A stretch of DNA of 59,584 bases from Sporisorium sorghi (Eukaryota > Basidiomycota > Ustilaginomycetes > Ustilaginales > Ustilaginaceae), in the NCBI GenBank assembly GCA_023212695.1, contig JALCCG010000127.1, positions 1 to 59,584 on the forward strand. Reading direction: 5' to 3'. The notes below the pieces were generated by a model that was given only the letters and a program-made list of their open reading frames with translations, did not search any database and was not told the DNA's origin. Each line of letters opens with the position of its first letter. Position 1 is the stretch's first letter. Position numbers and translations under genes: made by a program. This document shows positions 33,385 through 40,991 of the stretch, piece by piece.

Positions 33385-34755
33385 ATGGGAACAACGAGTC
33401 GCAGAGATCAACAAATGCATCTGGGTGCGTTTATCTATTATGCCGGTCATCATCATGCGGGATGGCGTCATGCCGATTCCGATGTGGAGGGGATGTTTGG
33501 AATCGAGCTGTACAAGAAACTCGCCGCCACCGCGGAGCGGGGAAAGTTCGATATGATTTTTTTTGCCGATTTGCTGTATGTGACCCAGGTCGAAAATTCT
33601 GCTTCCGGCATGCTGGACCCGCTGACGTTATTATCGGCCCTCTCTACCGTTACGGACAGACTGGGGCTTACCGCAACCGTCTCCACCACGTACAACGAGC
33701 CATATAATGTAGCCCGGAAGTTTGCCTCTCTGGACTTTATAAGCGGAGGAAGAGCAGGCTGGAATATCGTCACGTCCCAGCTTGATATTGAAGCCCATAA
33801 TTATGGCAAGCCGAAACATCCCGAACATGGTCTTCGTTATGAGATGGCGCGTGAGTTCGTGGAGGTGGTCACCCGTTTATGGGACAGCTGGGAAGATGAT
33901 GCGCTTGTTCTTGATCGTGAGTCGGGGAGGTTTGCCGATGGAGCCAAAGTGCAGCCTGTGGATTACACCGGACAGTGGTATTCCACGAAGGGTCCTCTGA
34001 ATGTGCCGAGGCCGCCGCAAGGTTATCCTGTGCTGATTCAGGCTGGCTCTTCGGGACCAGGGCAGGATTTTGCAGCCCAATATGGTGAGGTTATATTCAC
34101 GGCACAGCAGTCCAAGAAGGCAGCACAGGATTTCTATGCCAGTGTCAATTCCAAGCTGTCGCAGTATGGGAGAGCAAGCGGAAGCCTGAAAATCATGCCG
34201 GGTCTTTCACCTGTTATTGGAGCTACCGAGGAGGAAGCGTGGCGCAAGTTTCATGAGCTGCAGGCGTTGATACCGCCATCTTCCGCGATTACCGTACTAT
34301 CGGGTTTCCTTAATTATGACCTGAGCGGTTATCCGCTGGATCAACCCTTGCCAAGAGACATTCCGGATCCTGTAGCGGCTTCCAACGGCATGAAGAGCAG
34401 AGTCCAGTTATATATGGATATGGCCTATCAAGACAATCTGTCGATTCTGGAACTGGGCAGAAAGATACTAACCTCCAGGGGACATATGCAGTTTGTCGGA
34501 ACCCCCGAGCAATTGGCTGACATGATGCAGGATTGGTTTGAAGGTTACGCCTGTGACGGGTTTAATATTATGCCTCCGGTTCTGCCGGGCGATCTGGACG
34601 ATTTCGTGAATACCGTCATCCCTGTGCTGCAAGAACGGGGATTGTTCCGTACCGAATACAGCGGTCGAACCTTGAGAGAGCATCTGGGGCTTACGCGCCC
34701 GGAAGTGGGACACTTCCTTCAAGAAATTCATCACGCAGCAGCGGATGTTAGATAA
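33385..34755 (+). CDS. LLM-class flavin-dependent monooxygenase (NtaA/DszA/YxeK-like)
   Basis: 456-residue FMNH2-dependent monooxygenase of the bacterial-luciferase superfamily. It has the long NtaA/SnaA/DszA subclass pattern: MHLGAFIYYAGHHHAGWRHADSD at the N-terminus, FADLLYVTQVENSASGMLDPLTLLSAL near residue 65, and SGGRAGWNIVTSQLDIEAHNYG near residue 125, with AGSSGPGQDFAA near residue 225. It is clearly longer than SsuD (about 380). Relatives oxidise sulfones, polyaminocarboxylates or modified cysteine. No flavin reductase (SsuE type) is encoded in the operon. ATG 33385 is preferred (GGGGTG upstream); 33361 is the alternative. Confidence 0.88.
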   Translation: MGTTSRRDQQMHLGAFIYYAGHHHAGWRHADSDVEGMFGIELYKKLAATAERGKFDMIFFADLLYVTQVENSASGMLDPLTLLSALSTVTDRLGLTATVSTTYNEPYNVARKFASLDFISGGRAGWNIVTSQLDIEAHNYGKPKHPEHGLRYEMAREFVEVVTRLWDSWEDDALVLDRESGRFADGAKVQPVDYTGQWYSTKGPLNVPRPPQGYPVLIQAGSSGPGQDFAAQYGEVIFTAQQSKKAAQDFYASVNSKLSQYGRASGSLKIMPGLSPVIGATEEEAWRKFHELQALIPPSSAITVLSGFLNYDLSGYPLDQPLPRDIPDPVAASNGMKSRVQLYMDMAYQDNLSILELGRKILTSRGHMQFVGTPEQLADMMQDWFEGYACDGFNIMPPVLPGDLDDFVNTVIPVLQERGLFRTEYSGRTLREHLGLTRPEVGHFLQEIHHAAADVR

Positions 34756-34772
34756 CCTATGGGGATTAAAAG

Positions 34773-34820
34773 GACGTTTCAAGTGACTGAAGACACAGGT
34801 CATCTTGGGACGTTTTTTTT
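34773..34820 (+). terminator. Intrinsic terminator of the ssu operon
   Basis: GACGTTTCAAG pairs with CTTGGGACGT (with G-U pairs), followed by a T8 run. Confidence 0.75.
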
Positions 34821-34845
34821 GTCATGAAAGGAAAATGATAAAAAG

Positions 34846-34851
34846 GTATAA
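34846..34851 (+). promoter_or_regulatory. -10 element of the sigma-factor gene
   Basis: TATAAT with an A-rich upstream stretch; no good -35 at the normal distance. Confidence 0.3.
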
Positions 34852-34932
34852 TATTTTTCAATCACATTGTCAGAAATGGCGAACTTCTCCGGTCATATAA
34901 GTAGTCGACGATACGAAAGAGGGTTTAAGCAA

Positions 34933-36681
34933 TTGGAAATGACAGCAGACAGCAAAGTCCAATGGGATGAGATGGAAGATCGCGAGTTGGTGAAATATGC
35001 GCAGGCAGGGGAGCGGGAAGCATTCGGGGAACTCGTCCGGCGTCACCGGTCGAAGGTGTATGGCTATGCCAGAGCTATAACCCGGGAGTCCTATCTGGCA
35101 GAGGACGTTGTGCAGGATGCGCTCATCCGTGCCTTCATGCATCTTGGCAAGCTGGTTGATGTAGAGCGGTTCCTACCATGGGTGCACCGGATCGTCCGGA
35201 ACCAGGCCTATACCCGACTCAGAGGGAGCTCTGCTGTTCAAGAGCAGACATTTACCGAGCTTGAGGGCGTGGGAAGAGCAGATGGTACCGGAGGCTCGGA
35301 CAATTGGGGCAATCTGGACAGCATTCTAGGACGGCTCCACCGTTCCGCAAATGAAGAAAGCGCGGGCTCCAGCGTACAGGAGGAGCGAATCCTTCAGCAG
35401 GAAACGCTGCGTGTCTTGACAGGCATCATTCAATGCCTCAAGCCTCGCGAACGGCTTATATTCGAATCCCATTTCTTCGATCAGCTGTCGCCGCAAGAAA
35501 TTGCCAACCTGTTTCAGCTCTCTTCGGCCAATGTGTATCAGATTATATCCAGATCACGCAAGAAAGTGATTCAGGAAAAAATCCGTATCACCGTTGACTC
35601 TTATATTAAGACGAGAAGGGATTTGGGAATCATGAAAAAGAAAATTTTGCCTTATGAAGGATCACTAAAAGAAACAAAAACCTGGACGAGTGCTGCAGAT
35701 GCCACCTATAAAATACTGCAATTCACTGACCGGAAACTCTCGCTGCCTATGGTCATGGGGCTCACAGGGCATGCTTTCCGGATCAACATCATACCGGATA
35801 ACGTTCATATTGCCGGTCCGACCGCTTATTTCTTTGGCGAAGTGTTATCCCGGGGACTTCATAACATCGGTTTCCATTCCAAATTCGTTGACGGGATGTC
35901 GGACGGAATCGGACCTAACACCAACCTGCTGGATCCTGCCCTCATGGAAAAAGGAGCGATGAGCAAACGCAGCATTCACCAAGAGCTGCCAAGAGCCCTC
36001 GATCTCATTCACAGCTCGCTGGACCGGGGATACCCTGTGCTGGCATGGGATATTTTCTTCCCGGAGTTCGGTACGCTGTATGGCTACGATGATGAGACCA
36101 GAACCCTGTACGCGGAGGAGTGCGGCAGAGTGGATACGCTGCCTTACGAAAATCTGGGCAGGAGTGTCATGGAAGATCTATTCGTTCTGGTCATCGAGGG
36201 CTCCGTTGATATAACGCTCCGTCAGCAGCTTCGACTTGCCCTTGAGACTGCCGTTGAGCAATATGAAGGAAAAGAAAGCGTCGTACCCACAGCCGTCAAA
36301 GGAATCGCGGCATATGACGCCTGGCTTGAATCGTTGCAGGGGCGGCAGATTGAGCCCAATGGTCACGCCTACAACATTGAAGTGCTGAGAGATGCCCGTT
36401 ATTACGCGGCAGAGTTCTTCAAGGAATTGATTACAGCTTGGCCGCAAGAGAACGGTGAAGAGCCGGAGCTTACGGGGCTGTTCGAGGAGGCAAACATGTT
36501 GTATGCAGGGATGTGTGAACGGTTCAATGTTCTGCATCAGATGTTCCCTTTCCCGGTAGGGGGCGAGCCCAATCTCGAAGATCAATCTACCAAGGCGATA
36601 ACGTTGGTAGAGGATATCAAAGCTCTGGAGATTAAGGCTGTCGCTAAATTGAAAGAGATTTATGCAAAATTGACTAAATAA
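34933..36681 (+). CDS. ECF-like sigma factor fused to a large C-terminal domain
   Basis: About 582 residues. Region 2 (residues about 15-85: DRELVKYAQAGEREAFGELVRRHRSKVYGYAR, then EDVVQDALIRAFMHLGKL) and region 4 (about 175-235, with PRERLIFESHFFDQLSPQEIANLFQLS and a helix-turn-helix) are joined by a long Ser/Gly-rich linker. About 330 residues follow, resembling BtrH N-terminal / C39-like domains: LPMVMGLTGHAFRINI, LDRGYPVLAWDIFFPEFGTLYGYDDETR. ECF factors are normally about 170-200 residues, so this is a fusion. TTG 34933 is preferred (AAAGAGGG 9 nt upstream); ATG 34939 or an upstream TTG 34867 are possible. No anti-sigma gene is adjacent. Confidence 0.75.
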   Translation: MEMTADSKVQWDEMEDRELVKYAQAGEREAFGELVRRHRSKVYGYARAITRESYLAEDVVQDALIRAFMHLGKLVDVERFLPWVHRIVRNQAYTRLRGSSAVQEQTFTELEGVGRADGTGGSDNWGNLDSILGRLHRSANEESAGSSVQEERILQQETLRVLTGIIQCLKPRERLIFESHFFDQLSPQEIANLFQLSSANVYQIISRSRKKVIQEKIRITVDSYIKTRRDLGIMKKKILPYEGSLKETKTWTSAADATYKILQFTDRKLSLPMVMGLTGHAFRINIIPDNVHIAGPTAYFFGEVLSRGLHNIGFHSKFVDGMSDGIGPNTNLLDPALMEKGAMSKRSIHQELPRALDLIHSSLDRGYPVLAWDIFFPEFGTLYGYDDETRTLYAEECGRVDTLPYENLGRSVMEDLFVLVIEGSVDITLRQQLRLALETAVEQYEGKESVVPTAVKGIAAYDAWLESLQGRQIEPNGHAYNIEVLRDARYYAAEFFKELITAWPQENGEEPELTGLFEEANMLYAGMCERFNVLHQMFPFPVGGEPNLEDQSTKAITLVEDIKALEIKAVAKLKEIYAKLTK

Positions 36682-36794
36682 GCTATGGGATGCAGAAGTC
36701 ACCGATTACCCGAAGCTTGTACACCTCGACGGGTGGCTACTCTGCGGGCTAGAGAGGGGGCGTTTGTCGTTACCGCGCTTCCGTTGGTGAATGA

Positions 36795-36818
36795 GGGGCT
36801 GCGTGCAGCCCCTTTTTT
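36795..36818 (+). terminator. Intrinsic terminator
   Basis: Perfect stem GGGGCTGC-GT-GCAGCCCC followed by T6, ending the sigma-factor transcript ahead of the convergent loaP gene. Confidence 0.85.
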
Positions 36819-36839
36819 GTGTAAGTAAACTTCGATGGA

Positions 36840-37418
36840 TTATTCAATGATCTCAATTCCAACGTCGACCAACTGTTCTCTCCCCATAATATTCATAAGC
36901 ACTTTCGCTCGCTTTTTATGTTTATCGATTTTTTTTATGTGGCTCTCCAAACCTTTCAAGGGACCCGATTGGACGATCACCTTGGAATCTTGGAAATAGA
37001 CCTGGGAATACTCGATAACCTCATTCTCGTTAATCAGCTGCAGCACGACAAGCATCTCCTCGCTGGGAATTTCCTTGAAAAAATGCGATTCTGCTGCTGG
37101 TCTTTCAGAAGCAACGCTAGCCATTTGCACATCAGGGAGGGTTGATCTTTTATCCTTGTTATTGAGATAGTTCAGTGTGTTGTAAATGAAAGGATTTTCT
37201 TTTAATGTATAATAAATGGAAAAGCTCATTTTGGTTTCGATGAACACATATCCGGGAAAAAGTGTTTTTATTACGTGCTGGACGGTACGGTCCTTTTTCT
37301 CCGGCACTTTTCTTTTAGGAATCACACTATGCAGCAAGTTGTTATCGAACCTTGTATCAAGCCATCGTTTGATGGAAGATTCGTATCCGGTTTTAACAAA
37401 TAAAGCGTACCATGACAT
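36840..37418 (-). CDS. loaP: LoaP, NusG-family transcription antiterminator
   Basis: 192-residue NusG paralog. The NGN domain is at residues 1-115 (MSWYALFVKTGYE, then TLFPGYVFIETKM). The C-terminal KOW-like domain is at about residues 140-190 (DSKVIVQSGPLKGLESHIKKIDKHKKRAKVLM), which fits the NusG family. Its position beside a trans-AT PKS operon is typical of LoaP, a NusG paralog that lets RNA polymerase read through terminators in long antibiotic operons such as those of Bacillus velezensis (LoaP/dfn, mln). Housekeeping NusG would lie next to secE, not here. It is transcribed away from the PKS operon, which reverses the usual co-directional arrangement. GGGAGG precedes the ATG. Confidence 0.85.
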   Translation of the reverse strand: MSWYALFVKTGYESSIKRWLDTRFDNNLLHSVIPKRKVPEKKDRTVQHVIKTLFPGYVFIETKMSFSIYYTLKENPFIYNTLNYLNNKDKRSTLPDVQMASVASERPAAESHFFKEIPSEEMLVVLQLINENEVIEYSQVYFQDSKVIVQSGPLKGLESHIKKIDKHKKRAKVLMNIMGREQLVDVGIEIIE

Positions 37419-37506
37419 ATGTGATCCTCCCTTCTTATTGGATGATGAAGATCATATCAAACAATCCGAGAAAAAAATGTCGAAATAAGGAATTTAAACA
37501 AAAAAT

Positions 37507-37536
37507 AAACTACTAATCATATAAGATTAATAGTTT
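37507..37536. promoter_or_regulatory. 30-bp palindrome in the loaP/PKS divergent region
   Basis: AAACTACTAATC-ATATAA-GATTAATAGTTT, 12-bp arms with one mismatch. Its right end overlaps the -35 of the PKS promoter, as an operator would. No cognate regulator can be named. Confidence 0.6.
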
Positions 37537-37562
37537 ACAAATAAATAATTATATAATAATAT
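37534..37562 (+). promoter_or_regulatory. Candidate promoter of the PKS operon
   Basis: -35 TTTACA (37534-37539), 17-bp spacer, -10 TAATAT (37557-37562). Transcription would start near 37569, giving a leader of about 220 nt before the PPTase gene. Confidence 0.6.
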
Positions 37563-37603
37563 ATTGGTAATGAATGACTTTAATTAACAGAAACTTAAAT
37601 CGA

Positions 37604-37629
37604 CTTAATCGACGTTTCGGCGCGTTAAG
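37604..37629 (+). ncRNA. Bulged RNA hairpin in the PKS leader, candidate LoaP site
   Basis: Stem CTTAA(T)CG(A)CG / CGCGTTAAG with loop TTTCGG and two single-base bulges. LoaP is known to recognise a leader RNA hairpin in the dfn system; sequence identity with that hairpin cannot be checked here. The position, early in the leader and before a terminator, is right. Confidence 0.4.
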
Positions 37630-37669
37630 AGCATTTAAGGGCCATAACATACACGTGACTAGTGTTAAT

Positions 37670-37717
37670 GCTTACGAATCCTCCCGCAATTTAGGAGAGG
37701 ACCTCGTAGGCATTTTT
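37670..37717 (+). terminator. Leader terminator of the PKS operon
   Basis: Long hairpin: GCTTACGA (37670-37677) / TCGTAGGC (37704-37711), with one G-U pair, plus TCCTC (37679-37683) / GAGGA (37697-37701). An ATTTTTATG tract follows. It lies between the PKS promoter and the first gene, so it would attenuate the operon unless an antiterminator such as LoaP acts. Confidence 0.65.
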
Positions 37718-37788
37718 ATGTTCATTTTTAAAAAGAATGATGCGCATGAATCGACCTTATTCTGTATCGAGGAGGGCTCCTGAAGGGA

Positions 37789-38538
37789 ATGACAAGTCCA
37801 TCCTGGGAAATGACGGTTGAGCATTTAATGTCTGGAGAAGGAACAGGTTTGAACGTGGCAAGTCTATGTTTCTTCTCTTGTCCAGAAGAGGAACAGCTGA
37901 TGAAGACGGCAGAATTTCTTCATGTTGAAGAATGGCAGTATTATCGCTCACTCAAGTTTGAACGAAGGATCAGAAGTTATCTGGCAGGCAGGTACGCAGC
38001 AAAAAAAGCGATTGCTCTGTACACAAACGAGGATGATTTGAGGCAAATTCTCATTGCACGGGGTATTTTTAACCAGCCCCTTGTGGTGCATTCGCAGAAT
38101 GCGCAAGTTAGTATTACGCATTCTGGCCATCTCGCTGCCGCGGTTGCTTTTTCGGAGAAGTTCCCTATGGGAATCGATATCGAACAAGTCTGTGAGGGTA
38201 ATCGGGAGGTTCTGCAAGATCAAGCAACAGCGAGAGAACTAAGCTTGATAGAATCGCTGCCTTATTCTGCGGACAGAATGCTGACAGTGGTCTGGACGGC
38301 TAAAGAGGCGCTATCCAAAGTGCTGAAAACGGGATTATCCACCCCGTTCGCTATCTTTGAATTGAAGCATATCAACCTCAAGGATGATGTTTTTGTGAGC
38401 TATTATGAAAACTTTTATCAATATGAAACGACTTCTTTCATGCTGGATTCCTTTGTCTGTTCCATCACTTATCCGAAGGGGATGCGGCTGAACATAAGGG
38501 CGATCAAAAAAGGATTAAACATACCGATACGAATCTAA
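37789..38538 (+). CDS. 4'-phosphopantetheinyl transferase (Sfp-like)
   Basis: 249-residue Sfp-superfamily enzyme that attaches the phosphopantetheine arm to carrier-protein serines, activating the PKS. Key motifs: FPMGIDIEQV (metal-binding D-x-E, near residue 123) and VVWTAKEALSKVLKTG (near residue 168), plus the CoA-binding ARELS region. It is a dedicated activator in the cluster. GAGGAGGG lies 12 nt before ATG 37789; internal ATGs at 37810 and 37828 would shorten it. First gene of the biosynthetic operon, after the leader terminator. Confidence 0.9.
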   Translation: MTSPSWEMTVEHLMSGEGTGLNVASLCFFSCPEEEQLMKTAEFLHVEEWQYYRSLKFERRIRSYLAGRYAAKKAIALYTNEDDLRQILIARGIFNQPLVVHSQNAQVSITHSGHLAAAVAFSEKFPMGIDIEQVCEGNREVLQDQATARELSLIESLPYSADRMLTVVWTAKEALSKVLKTGLSTPFAIFELKHINLKDDVFVSYYENFYQYETTSFMLDSFVCSITYPKGMRLNIRAIKKGLNIPIRI

Positions 38539-38559
38539 TTGGGAGGATGGTAGAAACTT

Positions 38560-40971
38560 ATGCTGGCTTACGTATTTCCAGGGCAGGGTGCCCAGAAAAA
38601 AGGAATGGGCGAAGGGTTGTTTGATGAATTCAAGGATTTGACTGCGGAAGCGGATCGTATTCTGGGATATTCGATTAAGAGACTATGTCTGGAAGATCCG
38701 GATTCTGAACTTAATAAGACGCAATTCACCCAACCCGCATTATACATCGTTAGTGCATTAAGTTACTTCAAGAAGGTCAAGGATTCCGGGAGGAGGGTCG
38801 ATTTTGTTGCCGGACATAGTCTGGGGGAATATAACGCCCTGCTGGCAGCAGGAGCTTACGACTTTGCAACAGGACTGAAGCTTGTGCAAAAAAGGGGTGA
38901 ATTGATGAGCCGGGCTGCCGGCGGCGGCATGGCAGCAGTCATCGGCCTCAGTGAAGATAAACTTGCAGAGGTGCTGCAGGAGCATAAACTGGACCGCATT
39001 GACATTGCCAATCTGAACAGCCCCCATCAGATCGTGATTTCCGGGGCGAAAGCAGACATGGATCATGCCATGAAGGTTCTTGAGTCCCACAAGGACGTGA
39101 CGATGTGCATTCCCTTGCGAACGAGCGGTGCCTTTCATTCCCGGCATATGGAGGATGCAGCGAGGGAATTTGAAGCTTTCCTGGAAAGCTTCACGTTCAA
39201 GTCATTGCGCATCCCGGTCATCTCCAATGTGCATGCCAGACGATATCGACCAACCGAAATTAAACATAATCTGGTTCAACAGATTACAAGTTCCGTTAAA
39301 TGGACGGAAAGCATCCGCTATTTGATGGGGCTTGGCGTACAGGAATATGAAGAGGTTGGGCCCGGGAGGGTTCTGACGGATCTAATAGCGAGAATCAGGA
39401 TAGAGGCAAGTCCGCTGATCGTGGATGAGCCTGAGGTGGCTGAGGAGTCCGTTGCAGAAAGCGTGAATGAAATACTAATCGAGAGTGCCGCACAGATACC
39501 GTCCGTATTGGAATCGACGACTGTGGAAGTATCGAGGGTGGAACCGCCCGCTGCGGTACCATCGTCAGAATATCATATTCTCCCATCATCCCTGGGAAGC
39601 GTTGAATTCCGCAGAGACTATAATCTTAAATACGCCTATATGACCGGGGCCATGTACCGCGGCATTGCTTCCAAGGAAATGGTTGTAAGAATGGGACAAG
39701 CAGGAATGATGGGTTTCTTCGGGGCTGGCGGCTTGAAATTACCGCAGATTTCGGATGCCATTCAATACATACAACGAGAACTTTCTCAAGGCCAATCCTA
39801 CGGCATGAATCTGGTGCACAATCCAACCGAGCCGGAGATCGAAGAACAAACCGTGGATCTGTTCCTGCAAAGCGGCGTGAAGGTTATGGAAGCGGCGGCT
39901 TTCATGAACATTACGCCTGCATTGGTTAAATACCGGGCTAAAGGTTTGACGCATGACGTACATGGAAGGATTGTTTCTTCTAAGAAAATTATTGCCAAGG
40001 TATCGCGGCCGGAAGTTGCGGAAGCATTTCTCAGTCCGGCGCCTGAGCGGATCATTACGAAGCTGCGGGAGGAAAACAAAATCACGCCGGAAGAGGCCCT
40101 GATGCTTAGGGAAATGCCGGTTGCCGATGATATTTGCGCCGAGGCGGATTCCGGTGGTCATACGGACGGGGCAGTGGCTTATGCATTAATGCCGGCCATG
40201 ATTAAATTACGGGATGAAATGATGGATAAGTATCGATATCACAAAAAAATAAGAATAGGCGCCGCAGGTGGGATCGGTACACCGGATGCGATATCGGCAG
40301 CTCTTACACTGGGTGCCGACTTTATCGTTACCGGTTCAATCAACCAATGCACCGTGGAGGCCGGAACGAGCGACGAAGCAAAGGACCTGCTGCAGCAAAT
40401 GAACGTCCAGGACACGGAATACGCGCCTGCGGGAGATATGTTTGAGATGGGGGCGAGGGTACAGGTGCTAAAAAAGGGGCTTTTTTTCCCGGCGCGCTCC
40501 AATAAGCTATACGATTTGTACCGTCAGTACAACTCCATTGATGAAATCGACGAGAAAACCAAGGCACAGATACAGGACAAGTATTTCAAGCGCAGTTTTG
40601 AGAGCGTATATGACATAGTCAGAACGCGCTATCCACAAATCGTCGAGAAGGCGGAGCGGAACCCTAAATACAAAATGGCCATGATATTCCGGTGGTATTT
40701 CAGTTACAGTACACGCTTGGCTTTGCAGGGCGACCCTGAAAATAAAGTGGATTATCAAATTCATTGCGGACCGGCCTTAGGCGCTTTTAATCAATGGGTT
40801 AAAGGAACCGAGCTTGAGCAGTGGCGGAACAGGCGCGTTGATGAGATTGCGGAGAAACTGATGGTGGAGACGGCAGCACTGCTCAATCGAAGATTTAAGA
40901 GCTTCCGCAAGCTTTCGGAGACGGATGACATCGCAATGGAGAACAGTCGAAGCACACAAGAGGTTTATTAA
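38560..40971 (+). CDS. AT-ER didomain protein: malonyl transferase + PfaD-type enoyl reductase
   Basis: 803 residues. Residues about 1-290 are a trans-acting acyltransferase (GQGAQ near residue 6, active-site GHSLGE with S87, catalytic His in FHSRH at about 193). A spacer (about 290-350) leads to a PfaD-type FMN enoyl reductase (about 350-790), with [23 protein letters not shown] and [27 protein letters not shown]. Same layout as PksE/BaeE/DfnA-type proteins of other Bacillales. It supplies malonyl units in trans to the AT-less modules and reduces selected enoyl-ACPs. GGGAGGATGG precedes the ATG; 21 nt after the PPTase stop. Confidence 0.93.
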   Translation: MLAYVFPGQGAQKKGMGEGLFDEFKDLTAEADRILGYSIKRLCLEDPDSELNKTQFTQPALYIVSALSYFKKVKDSGRRVDFVAGHSLGEYNALLAAGAYDFATGLKLVQKRGELMSRAAGGGMAAVIGLSEDKLAEVLQEHKLDRIDIANLNSPHQIVISGAKADMDHAMKVLESHKDVTMCIPLRTSGAFHSRHMEDAAREFEAFLESFTFKSLRIPVISNVHARRYRPTEIKHNLVQQITSSVKWTESIRYLMGLGVQEYEEVGPGRVLTDLIARIRIEASPLIVDEPEVAEESVAESVNEILIESAAQIPSVLESTTVEVSRVEPPAAVPSSEYHILPSSLGSVEFRRDYNLKYAYMTGAMYRGIASKEMVVRMGQAGMMGFFGAGGLKLPQISDAIQYIQRELSQGQSYGMNLVHNPTEPEIEEQTVDLFLQSGVKVMEAAAFMNITPALVKYRAKGLTHDVHGRIVSSKKIIAKVSRPEVAEAFLSPAPERIITKLREENKITPEEALMLREMPVADDICAEADSGGHTDGAVAYALMPAMIKLRDEMMDKYRYHKKIRIGAAGGIGTPDAISAALTLGADFIVTGSINQCTVEAGTSDEAKDLLQQMNVQDTEYAPAGDMFEMGARVQVLKKGLFFPARSNKLYDLYRQYNSIDEIDEKTKAQIQDKYFKRSFESVYDIVRTRYPQIVEKAERNPKYKMAMIFRWYFSYSTRLALQGDPENKVDYQIHCGPALGAFNQWVKGTELEQWRNRRVDEIAEKLMVETAALLNRRFKSFRKLSETDDIAMENSRSTQEVY

Positions 40972-40991
40972 AAGTGAGGTGTACCGTATAA

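Noticed and set aside
36700..36790. Possible structured RNA after the sigma gene
   Set aside because: A short ACCCG...CGGGT pairing is visible but it merges with the terminator region and has no conserved element that I know.
37574..37783. 69-codon ORF in the PKS leader
   Set aside because: It has no ribosome binding site, starts only about 5 nt after the predicted transcription start, and overlaps the leader hairpin and terminator. I treat the region as leader RNA. Residual chance it is coding.
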